The position numbers were made by a program, and so were the translations under genes. The notes below the pieces were generated by a model that searched no databases, was not told where the DNA came from, and saw nothing but the letters and a program-made list of their open reading frames with translations. From Candidatus Poribacteria bacterium (GTDB lineage: Bacteria > Poribacteria > WGA-4E > PCPOR2b), in the NCBI GenBank assembly GCA_022567695.1, contig JADFGN010000010.1, positions 1-34,904 on the forward strand: a stretch of DNA of 34,904 nucleotides, written 5' to 3'. This document shows, piece by piece, positions 1 to 7,985 of the stretch. Each line of letters opens with the position of its first letter. The first letter of the stretch is position 1.

Positions 1-116
1 GCGTCGAAGTCCCACGCTTGTATGACAACTGTGTATCCCGCCTCCTCCAAGTGCCACGCAATCCACTCCGCCCACGCACGGTCGGCACGGTTGTAGCTAA
101 CGAAAAAGTCTCTCAT
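1..116 (-). CDS. TIR-domain protein, N-terminal part only
   Basis: This is the first 38 codons of a leftward gene that runs off the window edge. The translation begins M-RDFFVSYNRADRAWAEW and continues through a segment ending in QAWDF. That is the betaA strand, the first helix and the betaB region of a bacterial TIR (TIR_2) domain; the FxSY opening is the family signature. Bacterial TIR domains are NAD+-cleaving or signalling modules, often fused to NB-ARC, TPR or effector domains in defence proteins. The start is fixed by a GGAGGAG ribosome site about 6 bases upstream, and a promoter lies at 163-192. The catalytic Glu and the C-terminal domains are outside the window, so the protein class cannot be decided. 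Domain call is confident from sequence; the defence role is inference. Confidence 0.8.
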   Translation of the reverse strand, partial: MRDFFVSYNRADRAWAEWIAWHLEEAGYTVVIQAWDFD

Positions 117-162
117 CGTCTCCTCCCGGTTATTTTCATTGCCAAAACGCGACCTTTAGACA

Positions 163-192
163 AGTATAATCTTGTTTGAATTGCCGTGTCAA
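163..192 (-). promoter_or_regulatory. Sigma-70-like promoter of the TIR gene
   Basis: Read on the minus strand, TTGACA (187-192) and TATACT (163-168) are separated by 18 bases, about 45 bases upstream of the TIR start codon. Both hexamers are near consensus, so the TIR gene probably has its own strong promoter. Confidence 0.6.
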
Positions 193-267
193 CAATAAAG
201 ATGAAGTCACAAGCGGTTGAGTTTACGGCGGGGCGATCTTTGGTTTCCTCTCCTCGGTGGGTTTTTA

Positions 268-326
268 AGGGCGGACAGTTTTCGCCAACCTCCCCCGGCC
301 CCTCCTTCGTAAGGAGGGGAGATCCG
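268..326 (+). repeat. Dispersed GC-rich palindromic repeat, copy 1
   Basis: The core at 297-326 contains CCCCTCCTTCGTAAGGAGGGG, a near-perfect inverted repeat, preceded by GGGCGGACA and CCTCCCC. The same core and flanks recur inverted at 6922-6970. A related but diverged hairpin lies at 3945-4031. The gene-free stretch 193-421 holds only this repeat and a downstream purine-rich tail (to about 379); no plausible gene was seen in it. Confidence 0.7.
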
Positions 327-421
327 CATACAGTGCTGGTTCTCTCCCTTGGGAAGGGGGAGTTAGAGGGGGTTTTATAGTCCTTTTTTTAAGTGTTCGG
401 CGATGATGCGGGGAATAACCG

Positions 422-1750
422 CTAATCCGCTGCTATTTCGGTGGCTGTCCTGGCGTCCGACAACATCTGCCGAACCATCCCTAACATCACCGCAACATTC
501 TCATCCATGTATCGCGTCAGGTGTTTTTTGGCTTCCGCACCACGCCCTTGATCGATTAGCGTCTTCCCCTCCTTCGCCATCTCATAAGCACTTGCAAAAA
601 GGCTGTCTTGAAAATCTTGCCATCCCGCTCGAACGCTCGCAATCGAATCCGCGCCATTGGCACGTACCGCCAAGCTCAATTGACGGAATAGCCACCATGG
701 ACTGTCGTCTGAGAGATACTCGCCACCAATCGCCAACACCGAAGGTAAATCGCCTTCGATGAACATCGGCAGGAAAACGCCCAAGCAGGGAGAATACAAA
801 CTGCACCAGTAGACGGGTAACTGCGAGCCATCGGCACAGAGATGAGCAACGATACTGGCAGCGGTATTGCCGCCTCCGCCGTCGTCGTTATGATGAATGC
901 AAATGCTCGAGCCGTGCGGAAGGTTTGTTTGGAACGGCTCGTTGGGCGTCTTTCCGTCGGAATGATCGCTCAACAGTGCCATCATCGTTTGGACATTAAT
1001 ATCCCCTGAATATTGGTTCAACACCGCACATGAACGGAGACGGCGCATCGCACCACTCCCTACCGAGCGATCGGCTTCACGGCTGTAGGCTTCCGCGAAA
1101 TTGAAGCGATTCGACTCTCCGCTCCACCAACCGTGAGCTTTCGAGCCATCTACAGCCGTCGGGGATAGGGTATCCCAATCCTTTTCAAGTGAATAGACGT
1201 TGCTAATCCCTATCGCACTTTGCGCCCGTTTGACTGCCCACTCGTGCCCGGCGGTTTCAAGGACATACGCCTCGTTCGGGTCGGCGATGATGTAGCCGTT
1301 ATCGTAAGTGCGCACCCCTTGATCGTTGCGGAATTTTCCTTGTCCGTATTTGGTAATCAACCCGGTCATGACCTCAACGGCTTCGGCGGCAGTTTTCGCG
1401 CGTTCCAAACCGAGTCGAATTAACTCCATGCCAATCAGTTTTGGCGAATCAAATTCCTCGTTTTTGGACTGCAATCCTTCGTTCCCGATAACGACCTGGT
1501 GTTCGTTGAATCCGTGTTCGTAGCCCCAACACCAGTATGGACGCGAGCCAACGTGACGATACGTCGTCGGGGTTTGGGGAATCTGGACAAACTGACATTT
1601 CGCCATCGCCTTCGCGAGGTGAGATTTCCTTTCGTGTTGAACGAGGGGTTGACATTCTATTGCCGGTCGATCGCTATTCTTGGCGAAGATCATCTGATGG
1701 TCTGTCGTTGTGCCGGGTATGGCAACCATCGTGTCGCAACTTTTGAGCAT
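422..1750 (-). CDS. C69 family dipeptidase (secernin-like)
   Basis: This 442-residue protein begins MLKSCDTMVAIPG. The Cys at position 5, followed by DT and then AKNSDRP some 20 residues on, is the N-terminal nucleophile arrangement of peptidase family C69 (PepD/secernin, Ntn-hydrolase fold). In known members the residues before the Cys are removed and the new N-terminal Cys hydrolyses dipeptides. I chose the ATG at 1750 because it has an AAGGGAG ribosome site and places the nucleophile correctly; the in-frame ATG at 1795 would add 15 unlike residues. Length is typical of the secernin branch. It stands alone: the upstream gap holds a palindromic repeat and no partner shares its transcript. 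Function in peptide turnover is from family knowledge. Confidence 0.85.
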   Translation of the reverse strand: MLKSCDTMVAIPGTTTDHQMIFAKNSDRPAIECQPLVQHERKSHLAKAMAKCQFVQIPQTPTTYRHVGSRPYWCWGYEHGFNEHQVVIGNEGLQSKNEEFDSPKLIGMELIRLGLERAKTAAEAVEVMTGLITKYGQGKFRNDQGVRTYDNGYIIADPNEAYVLETAGHEWAVKRAQSAIGISNVYSLEKDWDTLSPTAVDGSKAHGWWSGESNRFNFAEAYSREADRSVGSGAMRRLRSCAVLNQYSGDINVQTMMALLSDHSDGKTPNEPFQTNLPHGSSICIHHNDDGGGGNTAASIVAHLCADGSQLPVYWCSLYSPCLGVFLPMFIEGDLPSVLAIGGEYLSDDSPWWLFRQLSLAVRANGADSIASVRAGWQDFQDSLFASAYEMAKEGKTLIDQGRGAEAKKHLTRYMDENVAVMLGMVRQMLSDARTATEIAAD

Positions 1751-1798
1751 TTTCGTTTCTCCCTTATAAGTACCTGGACTTAAATTTCTGCGCATTTC

Positions 1799-1850
1799 GT
1801 AGGGTGGGCACTGCCCACCAAAGCGGATCGGTGGGCGATGCCCACCCTAC
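1799..1850. repeat. Palindromic intergenic repeat (GTAGGGTGGGCA family)
   Basis: Outer arms GTAGGGTGGGCA (1799-1810) and TGCCCACCCTAC (1839-1850) pair perfectly, with an inner CTGCCCACC/GGTGGGCGA continuation, giving about 21 paired bases around a short loop. It lies just upstream of the C69 gene. A similar half-motif (GCATCGCCACCCTAC) occurs near 5522. It resembles REP-like elements found in many environmental genomes. Confidence 0.8.
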
Positions 1851-1954
1851 AAAAACTTATGTCCGACTACTTAGAATGAGGTAGGAATAAACTTGGTCAC
1901 AGAGATTACCGGATTGTATCATGAGAGAGATGACATGGCAAGCCGAAACATCTT

Positions 1955-3880
1955 TTAATGCCAGAAGGTATAGATATACCGATGCGAGAGCACGCCCCAG
2001 ATATTCCACACACCGCCGACCAAATAATCGCCGAGGATCAAGCCGAAGAAAAATGGAATCGCCCGTCGATACGTGGTCAAGCCACCGTGCTTGAGCAGAA
2101 TCCATTTGATCAGCCAACTGACAAAGATCGATGCCCACATCCAACTCATCGTCCAGTTCAAACTGCTTGCTAACGGATACGCCGCCGGATGAAGGGCCCA
2201 CCAAAGAAAGCGGGTTCGCAAAAAGGTCAACACGACCACGACCCCGAATCCAACGCCGATGAAGGTGGTTGCTGCTGCGTCAATACCTGGCATATAGTAG
2301 AGCCACCGTTGCAAGTGCCGATACGCTTCCCAGCCGAATCCGCCGCCGAAACCATCCTGATAATGGACGTGCAGAAACCCCCAGAACCCGATCCAGATTC
2401 CCACAAAAGATGCAATGAGCATCGCCAAAATGAGACGTTTAGGAGGTGTCCCTGCGAGATCTGCCATCTTCAACCCTTCGAGTTGGTACGGCATTGGGTT
2501 GCAGCGGTGGGCACGGTTGAATCCCCAGAACATCGCGAACATCGTGAGATTCCGTGCGCCGATCCGCCTTGTCCCGAAGAGCTTGGGTAGCATTTGATCG
2601 GGTCCAATATTGTAGAGTTCGTTGACTGGCGGGCCGAGTTCAGCGCGTAAACGGGTCAACGCGAAAACGAGCAGGAAATAGAAGGTGAAGAAGATTGCGA
2701 TGATTCCCAGTGACATCCCCGCCTTTGTACAGAACAGGACGATCGTCGTTATGCCAATCAGTATCAACATGATGGCAATGCGGTATTGTGATTGCAACTC
2801 TCGTTGCGTAGACTCCACCCCCCTCCGACTTTCCCTTCTCTCGTGTCCCGGCACACTTTTCCATAAATACGCACCGACCTGTCTCAGGTGGTGTCTCCCT
2901 TTCCACAGCCCAATCAATGCAATACCAAGATACCCGCCGGACGCTTGTGGTTTGAGGTAGGGGAATTCGGGTAGGCTGTGCCATCCGACCGCGCGACCGA
3001 GTACCAACTCCATCTTCCAAATCCAGTAGAAAACCCAGCACGAGAATGACAGGTCTAGCGGCATGAAGAAACTCAATCCGATGGCGAAAGGGAAGAAGCA
3101 GATCGGTGTCCAGCCCATTGCTCGCCACGGCTCATCAGTAAAGAGACGCCCGATTTCGATGGTGCGAACGGGTAGAAGCGGAATTGCTGGGAAGAAGGCA
3201 TGTAGACCATTGATCAGGTCAATTCCCCCGCTGACGGCGATACCGAGCCAGAGTAGCTTGGAACGGAAAAAGGCGAGTTGACCGCCCTCTTGGATCATCG
3301 CCATTGGGAGTTGAATGATCGGGTAGGAGAGGCGTTCGTGCTGAATCCACTGACGGCTGATGATGATATTCAAGCCGACCATAACCAGCATGAGCGCAAA
3401 TAGGAGAACCGACCACCAGAAAACGGGTGCCAGCCACGCTTTCAGATAAGGCGTGAAATAAAATGTCGATTCGCCTTGATAAAGTTCTTTGAGGATGTGT
3501 GTGTCATCAACGACGAGCCAGCGGGGGAGGTATCTGAAAAACAGCGAACTCCATTCGTTCTCAGGGGTCGAGAACCAAAAGGCGTGTCCGAGTACCGGAG
3601 CAAGTACTTGCAACATATCGTGCCCGGCGATTGCCACGGAAAGCGAAAGCATCGTGTAGATGGTCAGCAGTTCACCTTGCGTCAGCGCGGCTTTCGGCAA
3701 CCACCGTTTGATAAGGAGATTGATCGCGACAAGGAAAAGGATGGTCAACACAACCGTGTAGATCAGCGAAACGGTTGTCGGCGTGGGGGTTTGGATTGAG
3801 AAGTAGCCGTGCGGTATACTCAACACAACGCCGAAAATAATCGATCGCCAGGTCACACGGTTGCTGGAGTTGTTTTTCAT
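1955..3880 (-). CDS. DUF6785-type multi-spanning membrane protein
   Basis: A 641-residue integral membrane protein with many hydrophobic spans. The first follows a short basic N-terminus (RVTWRSIIFGVVLS) and further spans are spread along the whole length. Characteristic segments are ALTQGELLTIYTMLS, an ERLSYPIIQLPMAM loop, and a GPPVNELYNIGPDQMLP stretch before a RAHRCNPMPYQLEG loop. I recognise this as the DUF6785/DUF6784 family common in Poribacteria and Planctomycetes, which has an oligopeptide-transporter-like arrangement. No substrate is known. I prefer the ATG at 3880; the longer start at 3886 is a TTG two codons upstream, and neither has a good ribosome site. No co-transcribed partner is visible. 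Confidence 0.75.
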   Translation of the reverse strand: MKNNSSNRVTWRSIIFGVVLSIPHGYFSIQTPTPTTVSLIYTVVLTILFLVAINLLIKRWLPKAALTQGELLTIYTMLSLSVAIAGHDMLQVLAPVLGHAFWFSTPENEWSSLFFRYLPRWLVVDDTHILKELYQGESTFYFTPYLKAWLAPVFWWSVLLFALMLVMVGLNIIISRQWIQHERLSYPIIQLPMAMIQEGGQLAFFRSKLLWLGIAVSGGIDLINGLHAFFPAIPLLPVRTIEIGRLFTDEPWRAMGWTPICFFPFAIGLSFFMPLDLSFSCWVFYWIWKMELVLGRAVGWHSLPEFPYLKPQASGGYLGIALIGLWKGRHHLRQVGAYLWKSVPGHERRESRRGVESTQRELQSQYRIAIMLILIGITTIVLFCTKAGMSLGIIAIFFTFYFLLVFALTRLRAELGPPVNELYNIGPDQMLPKLFGTRRIGARNLTMFAMFWGFNRAHRCNPMPYQLEGLKMADLAGTPPKRLILAMLIASFVGIWIGFWGFLHVHYQDGFGGGFGWEAYRHLQRWLYYMPGIDAAATTFIGVGFGVVVVLTFLRTRFLWWALHPAAYPLASSLNWTMSWMWASIFVSWLIKWILLKHGGLTTYRRAIPFFFGLILGDYLVGGVWNIWGVLSHRYIYTFWH

Positions 3881-3944
3881 GAACAAAGGGTGATGTCAGC
3901 AAAGATTTTGGTGGGCCGAGCCCATACGCATCAAGCTTAATCCA

Positions 3945-4031
3945 GACCTAACCCCCCGGCCCCCTTCCCTACGAGGGAATGGGGAGAATTGACTCCCCTC
4001 TCCTCGTAGGAGAGGGGCCGGGGGAGAGGTC
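3945..4031. repeat. Large GC-rich hairpin repeat
   Basis: An imperfect inverted repeat: the left end reads GACCTAACCCCCCGGCCCCC and the right end GGGGCCGGGGGAGAGGTC, with an inner CCTCTCCTCGTAGGAGAGG hairpin. It belongs to the same class of intergenic hairpins as 268-326 and 6922-6970, but its sequence differs. It lies downstream of the permease remnant and upstream of the DUF6785 gene. Confidence 0.7.
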
Positions 4032-4087
4032 AGATGGTGGGCAATGCCCCGTACAATACTACGATTCTCACCTCCACGTTTCACGAT

Positions 4088-4236
4088 TTAATACCTCAGC
4101 CATTTCCACAATTCTCCCACCGACGGTCTTTTGCCGTACATCAGTATCCCGACTTTGTATATTTTTCCCACGATGAGAACCACAACAAAGACTGTGATAA
4201 TCATGGCGGCGATATTGAGCAGAATTTCCCACAGTG
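4088..4236 (-). pseudogene. ABC transporter permease, C-terminal remnant
   Basis: The last ~48 codons of a membrane protein, reading PLWEILLNIAAMIITVF, one hydrophobic span, GKIYKVGILMYGKRP, and an LWKWLRY terminus. The KIYRVGILMYGKRP...ELWKWLRY ending is what I know from ABC-2 type (NatB-like) permeases. The reading frame stays open rightward to an ATG at 4327, but that part is antisense to the Kelch gene and shows no permease character, so real homology stops near 4236. The gene has lost its 5' part and promoter, so it is a non-functional fragment. A chimeric assembly join is the alternative. Confidence 0.65.
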
Positions 4237-4848
4237 GCGGTTGATGGGAAAATCTATGCCATCGGGGGATGGAATCGAAATAGCGGTGGAACGCTTGCAA
4301 CAGTTGAGGAATATGATCCGAAAACAAACAGATGGACTAAGAGAGCCAACATGCCTACGCCACGGGATTCCCTAGCTGCTGTTGCGGTTGATGGGAAAAT
4401 CTACGCCGTCGGAGGCAAAGTTATGCGAATTCTTCGACCGGGCGCAGTTGCCATCGAGCAACTTCCGACGGTGGAAGTTTATGACCCCGAAACAGGCACT
4501 TGGACACGAGCGACTGACATGCCGACTAAGCGCGATTCATTCGCCATCAGCGCGGTGAACAAGAAGCTCTACGCTATCGGCGGCGGTTTCCATGAGCATC
4601 TTTCGGTCGTTGAAGAATATACTCTTGCTGCCGATACTTGGGTTAGACTGGCTGATATGCCAACAGCAAGAGGTGAGTTATCTGCTAGCGCGGTAGATGG
4701 AAGGATCTATGTAGTCGGCGGAGACAGTGAGGATCGAGGTATCGTCTCAAGGGTAGAAGTTTTCGACACTGGATTCAGACAACCCCAAAGCGTCAATTCC
4801 GCCGGAAAACTCACGACAATGTGGGGAGAAATTAAAGCGGCTCGGTAG
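4234..4848 (+). pseudogene. Kelch-repeat beta-propeller protein, N-terminally truncated
   Basis: 204 codons with four Kelch-like blades, each showing VDGKIYA(I/V)GG, a V-E-x-Y-D-P segment and a TW/RW...MPT turn (blade starts at roughly residues 2, 50, 106 and 155). It opens inside a blade on a GTG at 4234 with no signal peptide and no ribosome site. Intact relatives normally start with a secretion signal and carry about six blades, so roughly the first third is missing. The 5' end abuts the permease remnant with no spacer, so a deletion (or misassembly) removed both gene heads. The C-terminus looks natural. If expressed it would probably not close a propeller. Confidence 0.65.
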
Positions 4849-4849
4849 G

Positions 4850-5232
4850 TTATTCGAATGTCCGTTTTGCCTCCTCAATGACATCAAGAATCGACGGCTT
4901 TTCGGCGGCAATTACCTCATCCGAAAGGTGCTTATGATGTGGGAAGGTTTTCAACCCGGGAAAATGTGGGGTACTATCATATCGAAAGACAATCTGGTTT
5001 TGGTCATCTTGAAAATGATAGCGATAATCCAGATGTTTGAGATCTTCTTCTTCAGCGATAACTGCTTCGTTTAACTCAAGAAGATGCCCATTGCGAACCG
5101 AAGGCGAATTCGTAAATTGACTCGCTTGGAGGTCAGAACCTCTTCATCATAGCGTTCAACATGGACATTTTCTATACGACGAACAGCAGATTCGACAACA
5201 TCAAGGTACTGACTCAAGATTTTATGCAACAT
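4850..5232 (-). pseudogene. tumE: TumE-family toxin (DUF6516), frameshifted
   Basis: The gene starts MLHKILSQYLDVV and overlaps the end of tumA by 11 bases. Translation proceeds to RIRLRFA, then hits a stop at 5071-5073. Shifting frame by one missing base near 5088-5093 restores NGHLLELNEAVIAEE, then LDYRYHFQDD, IVFRYD and FPHHKHLS, ending at 4850. These are the core motifs of the DUF6516/TumE toxin family, which acts with TumA antitoxins. Total length of about 127 residues fits the family. As written the gene cannot make full-length toxin; either it is inactivated or a base was lost from an A-run in the assembly. It ends one base from the convergent Kelch remnant. Confidence 0.75.
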
Positions 5233-5452
5233 TTTGGAGTCGCTCTGCTAGTATTTGTTTGACAGCCATATAGTGCTGATAGCTATTTGCCCACTCAATG
5301 AAATCCACCGAGTCTTCTATCTGTCCTTTGCGATAGTTGTCGTAGAAGTCTTCAGAACTCATTCCGTAACGATTTTCATAGATACTCAGTTGTTTCGATA
5401 CAGCAACCAGGGCATCTACAGGCGAATCGTATTCTATCTGCTGTTTTCGCAT
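5222..5452 (-). CDS. tumA: TumA-family antitoxin
   Basis: A 76-residue acidic helical protein, MRKQQIEYDSPVDALVAV..., containing the family signature YGMSSEDFYDNY and DSVDFIEWANSYQHY. It is the usual first gene of the TumA-TumE pair, in which the antitoxin neutralises TumE. The ATG at 5452 is preceded by a perfect AGGAGGT at normal spacing; the ORF extends to 5488 but that would skip the ribosome site. Its stop overlaps the tumE start (ATGTTGCATAA), implying translational coupling. A strong promoter lies directly upstream. A distant relative is encoded at 34088-34345. Confidence 0.8.
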   Translation of the reverse strand: MRKQQIEYDSPVDALVAVSKQLSIYENRYGMSSEDFYDNYRKGQIEDSVDFIEWANSYQHYMAVKQILAERLQNVA

Positions 5453-5478
5453 ACTTTTTACCTCCTTGATTAAAAGGG

Positions 5479-5507
5479 AGTATAGCACGATGAATTTGTT
5501 TCGTCAA
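5479..5507 (-). promoter_or_regulatory. Sigma-70-like promoter of tumAE
   Basis: On the minus strand TTGACG (5502-5507) and TATACT (5479-5484) are spaced by exactly 17 bases. The -10 box lies 27-32 bases upstream of the tumA ATG, placing the transcript start just before the ribosome site. Confidence 0.7.
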
Positions 5508-5597
5508 GCAAAAATCTCCAAAGCATCGCCACCCTACACAGCTAAAAATTGCCGCTACTCTTGATGGTGTCGGCATTTTAGCCAATCTAACAAGCTC

Positions 5598-6518
5598 TCA
5601 ATTTCCCATCGTATACTTTAGAATCCAGTCAGAAACTGCTTCCAAAGCGACCGGGGCAATTGTCTCCTCAATCTTCGCGTATTCAGATGGCACTCCGGTT
5701 TCGCTGGTCTGAAACATATGATTGAGATTCGGTAGCTCCGTAACCGTGTAATCTTTATTGCCTCTGGCTTCTAACGCGCCTTTAATAGCGGGGAGATTCT
5801 GCGCGGGCGGGACCTGTAGATCTCGCTCTCCATAGATAGCGAGTACCGGACATTGCACCTGCATCAGTCTCGGCTTCGGATCATACGTCAAAAAGAACCG
5901 GAACCAAGGTGATAGCATCCCCTTTAGCTGGGCCTCCAACTGCGCGTTGACCATCGCCATCATGCCGCCGAGCATTTCTCCCTGCTTCTCCGGCAATTTA
6001 TCAATTAGATCAAACATGCCATCGTAGATTCTTTCTTTGGCGACGTCATTATCCGTCTCTTCCTTCAAGGTGACAAAAATGTGTTCCATCAACGCACGGT
6101 TTATAGCAATTAAGTCCTCGTTGAGTCCCGAAGCCTCGGAAACCAACTTGTTCTGGAGATACATGATTTCCTCACCAATAACACCCGGTCCAGCCATCAG
6201 TATGATGAACGCGACATCCGCTGACTTGGTTGCCACGAGAGGGGCAATTAAACCACCTTCGCTGTGACCGATCAATCCGATCTGCTTGATGTTAATCTCT
6301 TTACGTTCTTGTAGGTACGCAATCCCAGCAAGTACGTCGTTGGCGAAATCTTCGGTCGTGGCTTCTCCGGTGCTCCCTGTCGATCCACCAACGCCGCGGT
6401 TATCCACTCGTAGGACAGCGATCCCACTCCGCGTCAGGTAATCCGCCAACACGAGGAATGGATGATGGCCAAAGACTGTTCCGTCCCGATCCGGTGCCTC
6501 AAAGCCAGGGATTAGCAA
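5598..6518 (-). CDS. Alpha/beta hydrolase, C-terminal catalytic part of a broken gene
   Basis: This frame encodes the alpha/beta-hydrolase fold: LLIPGFEAPDRDG near the start (oxyanion region), a LRVDNRGVGGSTG loop, the nucleophile elbow GLIGHSEGG, a late Asp within LAIYGERDLQVP and the His in LNHMFQ. The nominal TTG start at 6518 is not natural: the frame continues upstream through AGVKIAGTLTLPRSAHP to about 6597, where a one-base loss separates it from the N-terminal domain. Known relatives are single ~450-residue secreted or periplasmic esterase/dipeptidyl-peptidase-like proteins with a beta-rich N-terminal domain. The catalytic triad appears complete, but without the 5' part expression is doubtful. 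Confidence 0.75.
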   Translation of the reverse strand: MLIPGFEAPDRDGTVFGHHPFLVLADYLTRSGIAVLRVDNRGVGGSTGSTGEATTEDFANDVLAGIAYLQERKEINIKQIGLIGHSEGGLIAPLVATKSADVAFIILMAGPGVIGEEIMYLQNKLVSEASGLNEDLIAINRALMEHIFVTLKEETDNDVAKERIYDGMFDLIDKLPEKQGEMLGGMMAMVNAQLEAQLKGMLSPWFRFFLTYDPKPRLMQVQCPVLAIYGERDLQVPPAQNLPAIKGALEARGNKDYTVTELPNLNHMFQTSETGVPSEYAKIEETIAPVALEAVSDWILKYTMGN

Positions 6519-6592
6519 AACTGCAGGGGATGGATGCGCTGAGCGAGGTAGTGTAAGCGTCCCAGCGATTTTTACGCCCGCGTCCTTGTTTT

Positions 6593-7054
6593 CTAAACCA
6601 CCTCTTCTTCATCATAAGGATATAGCTTTTTCGGTTCTTGCGGACGGTTGGGCTTCGGTACGTCAACAAGCCACTTGAAGGTCAAAGGCATTATGTTTGT
6701 TTGCTGCCAATCCCCCGATATTTCCGAACCATCCGGACTCATCATTCCCTCGAAGGATGCGTTCGCCTGCTTTAGCTCAAAGTACACCAATCCCTCGTCA
6801 TGACTTCTGCGGCTAATCGGCAGATCGACCGTGCCCTGATCGGGGCTATCAAACTTGCCTGTGAATTCCTTTTCCGACGTTTCTGAGATCTTAAGAATTA
6901 ACCTTAAGTAGTACTTATCTCCGGATCTCCCCTCCTTACGAAGGAGGGGCCAGGGGAGGTTGTCCGCCCCTGAAAGGTAAAGGGGGAAGGGCACGACGAT
7001 GCGCCATGACCTCAACCCCTCAATACTGAGCGATAGAATTCTCTTAAACCTCAA
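6593..7054 (-). pseudogene. N-terminal domain of the broken alpha/beta hydrolase
   Basis: Residues from about 46 on (LRLILKISETSEKEFTGKF... to KWLVDVPKPNRPQEP) are the beta-rich domain that precedes the hydrolase fold in this family. The frame stops at 6593-6595 directly after YDEEEVV. With one extra T in the TTT run it would read on as VVLENKDAGVKIAG into the catalytic part. The first ~45 residues are translated from dispersed-repeat DNA (6922-6970) and flanking sequence, begin on a TTG overlapping the upstream stop, and show no signal peptide. The gene therefore carries two independent lesions: a repeat replacing the 5' end and a frameshift. Confidence 0.7.
6922..6970 (-). repeat. Dispersed GC-rich palindromic repeat, copy 2 (inside a coding frame)
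   Basis: On the minus strand this carries the same GGGGCGGACA, CCTCCCC and CCCCTCCTTCGTAAGGAGGGG blocks as 268-326, in opposite orientation. Here it sits in the N-terminal frame of the hydrolase and contributes translated residues (SGADNLPWPLLRKEGRSG). Confidence 0.75.
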
Positions 7055-7920
7055 GCCGTTTCGATAAGCTCTTTCGGCAAATTTTCTACGCCGATTTCAC
7101 CATCACATAGTACGACAGCGCGTTCAATGGCTCTTGCGAGTTCCCGGACGTTGACCGGCCAATCGTACGCCATTAATGCATCCATCGCCTCCGGCGCAAG
7201 CGTCGGGACAGGACGGTTGTGTTCTCTGGCGCGTTCTTCGAGGAAATGATCGACCAACAGGGGAATGTCCTCCTTTCGATCGCGCAAGGGCGTTAATTCA
7301 AGGGTAATGGTACTGAGACGCTCAAACAGGTCTTGACGGAGCTTGTTTACGAGCATCTCTGTGCTGAGATGTGTTGCGGCAATGACTCGAACATCACACC
7401 GAATCTTTTCGGTTCCGCCGATGCGCTCAAATTTTCTTGTCCCCATGAAGCGATGCAACTTCACTTGTACGCTTGAGGATAGCCCATCAATTTCATCTAA
7501 AAAAAGTGTTCCACCATCGGCCTGTTCAATCATTCCATGCTTTCGTTGATTTGCGCCTGTAAATGCCCCGCGCTCATGACCAAAAATCTCTGACTCAAAC
7601 AGGGTTCCGGGAATCGCAGTGCAATTGACTGCAATAAACGGTTTATCCCGTCGCGGACTGGTTTGATGGATAAGCCGCGCGACCAACTCTTTGCCCGTGC
7701 CCGTTTCCCCAACCACTAAAATCGGCACGTCTGTTGATGCAGCCTTGCGCCCATCGTCGAGGGTTTTCTGTAGCGGCGCATGCTGCGTGATGACGTTGAT
7801 TTCCAATTCTGGAGTGCTTTCCGGAGCGCGTTCTAAGGCGTCCAGTAATCCTTCTGCCTCTGCGACACTAATCTTCTGCTCAGCGAGCATGGTGAGAATC
7901 TTGCGACATTCGGTTGTCAT
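7051..7920 (-). CDS. Sigma-54-type AAA+ ATPase with N-terminal SHOCT-like helix, no DNA-binding domain
   Basis: A 289-residue protein. Residues 1-30 (MTTECRKILTMLAEQKISVA...) are a short helical hairpin of the SHOCT-like kind. From about 45 it is a sigma-54 activator AAA+ domain: Walker A GETGTGKE (71-78), ESEIFGHERGAFTGA with the intact sigma-54 contact loop GAFTGA (118-123), Walker B GGTLFLDEID (136-145), then DLFERL and a WPVNVREL sensor-II region. The last is unusual in having Val where the family has Gly. It ends at LPKELIETA with no Fis-type HTH, so it cannot bind an enhancer by itself. An AGGAGG site precedes the ATG. It is the third gene of a DUF2089-LRR-AAA operon and may be recruited by its neighbours; that is inference. 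Confidence 0.85.
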   Translation of the reverse strand: MTTECRKILTMLAEQKISVAEAEGLLDALERAPESTPELEINVITQHAPLQKTLDDGRKAASTDVPILVVGETGTGKELVARLIHQTSPRRDKPFIAVNCTAIPGTLFESEIFGHERGAFTGANQRKHGMIEQADGGTLFLDEIDGLSSSVQVKLHRFMGTRKFERIGGTEKIRCDVRVIAATHLSTEMLVNKLRQDLFERLSTITLELTPLRDRKEDIPLLVDHFLEERAREHNRPVPTLAPEAMDALMAYDWPVNVRELARAIERAVVLCDGEIGVENLPKELIETA

Positions 7921-7985
7921 TTGGATTTCCTCCTATAATTTCAGGTTCACACTGTCTACCCCGATCGTGGTAAATAGTGTTTGAT

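Noticed and set aside
186-380. A 64-codon plus-strand frame upstream of the C69 gene
   Set aside because: It runs through the palindromic repeat, has no ribosome site, and its composition reflects the repeat; it is also antisense to the TIR promoter.
1857-2204. A 115-codon minus-strand frame overlapping the end of the DUF6785 gene
   Set aside because: It lies in another frame of a clear membrane-protein gene, and has no domain or ribosome site.
4237-4327. N-terminal extension of the ABC-permease frame to the ATG at 4327
   Set aside because: The DNA is the sense strand of Kelch blade sequence; the permease-like character stops near 4236.
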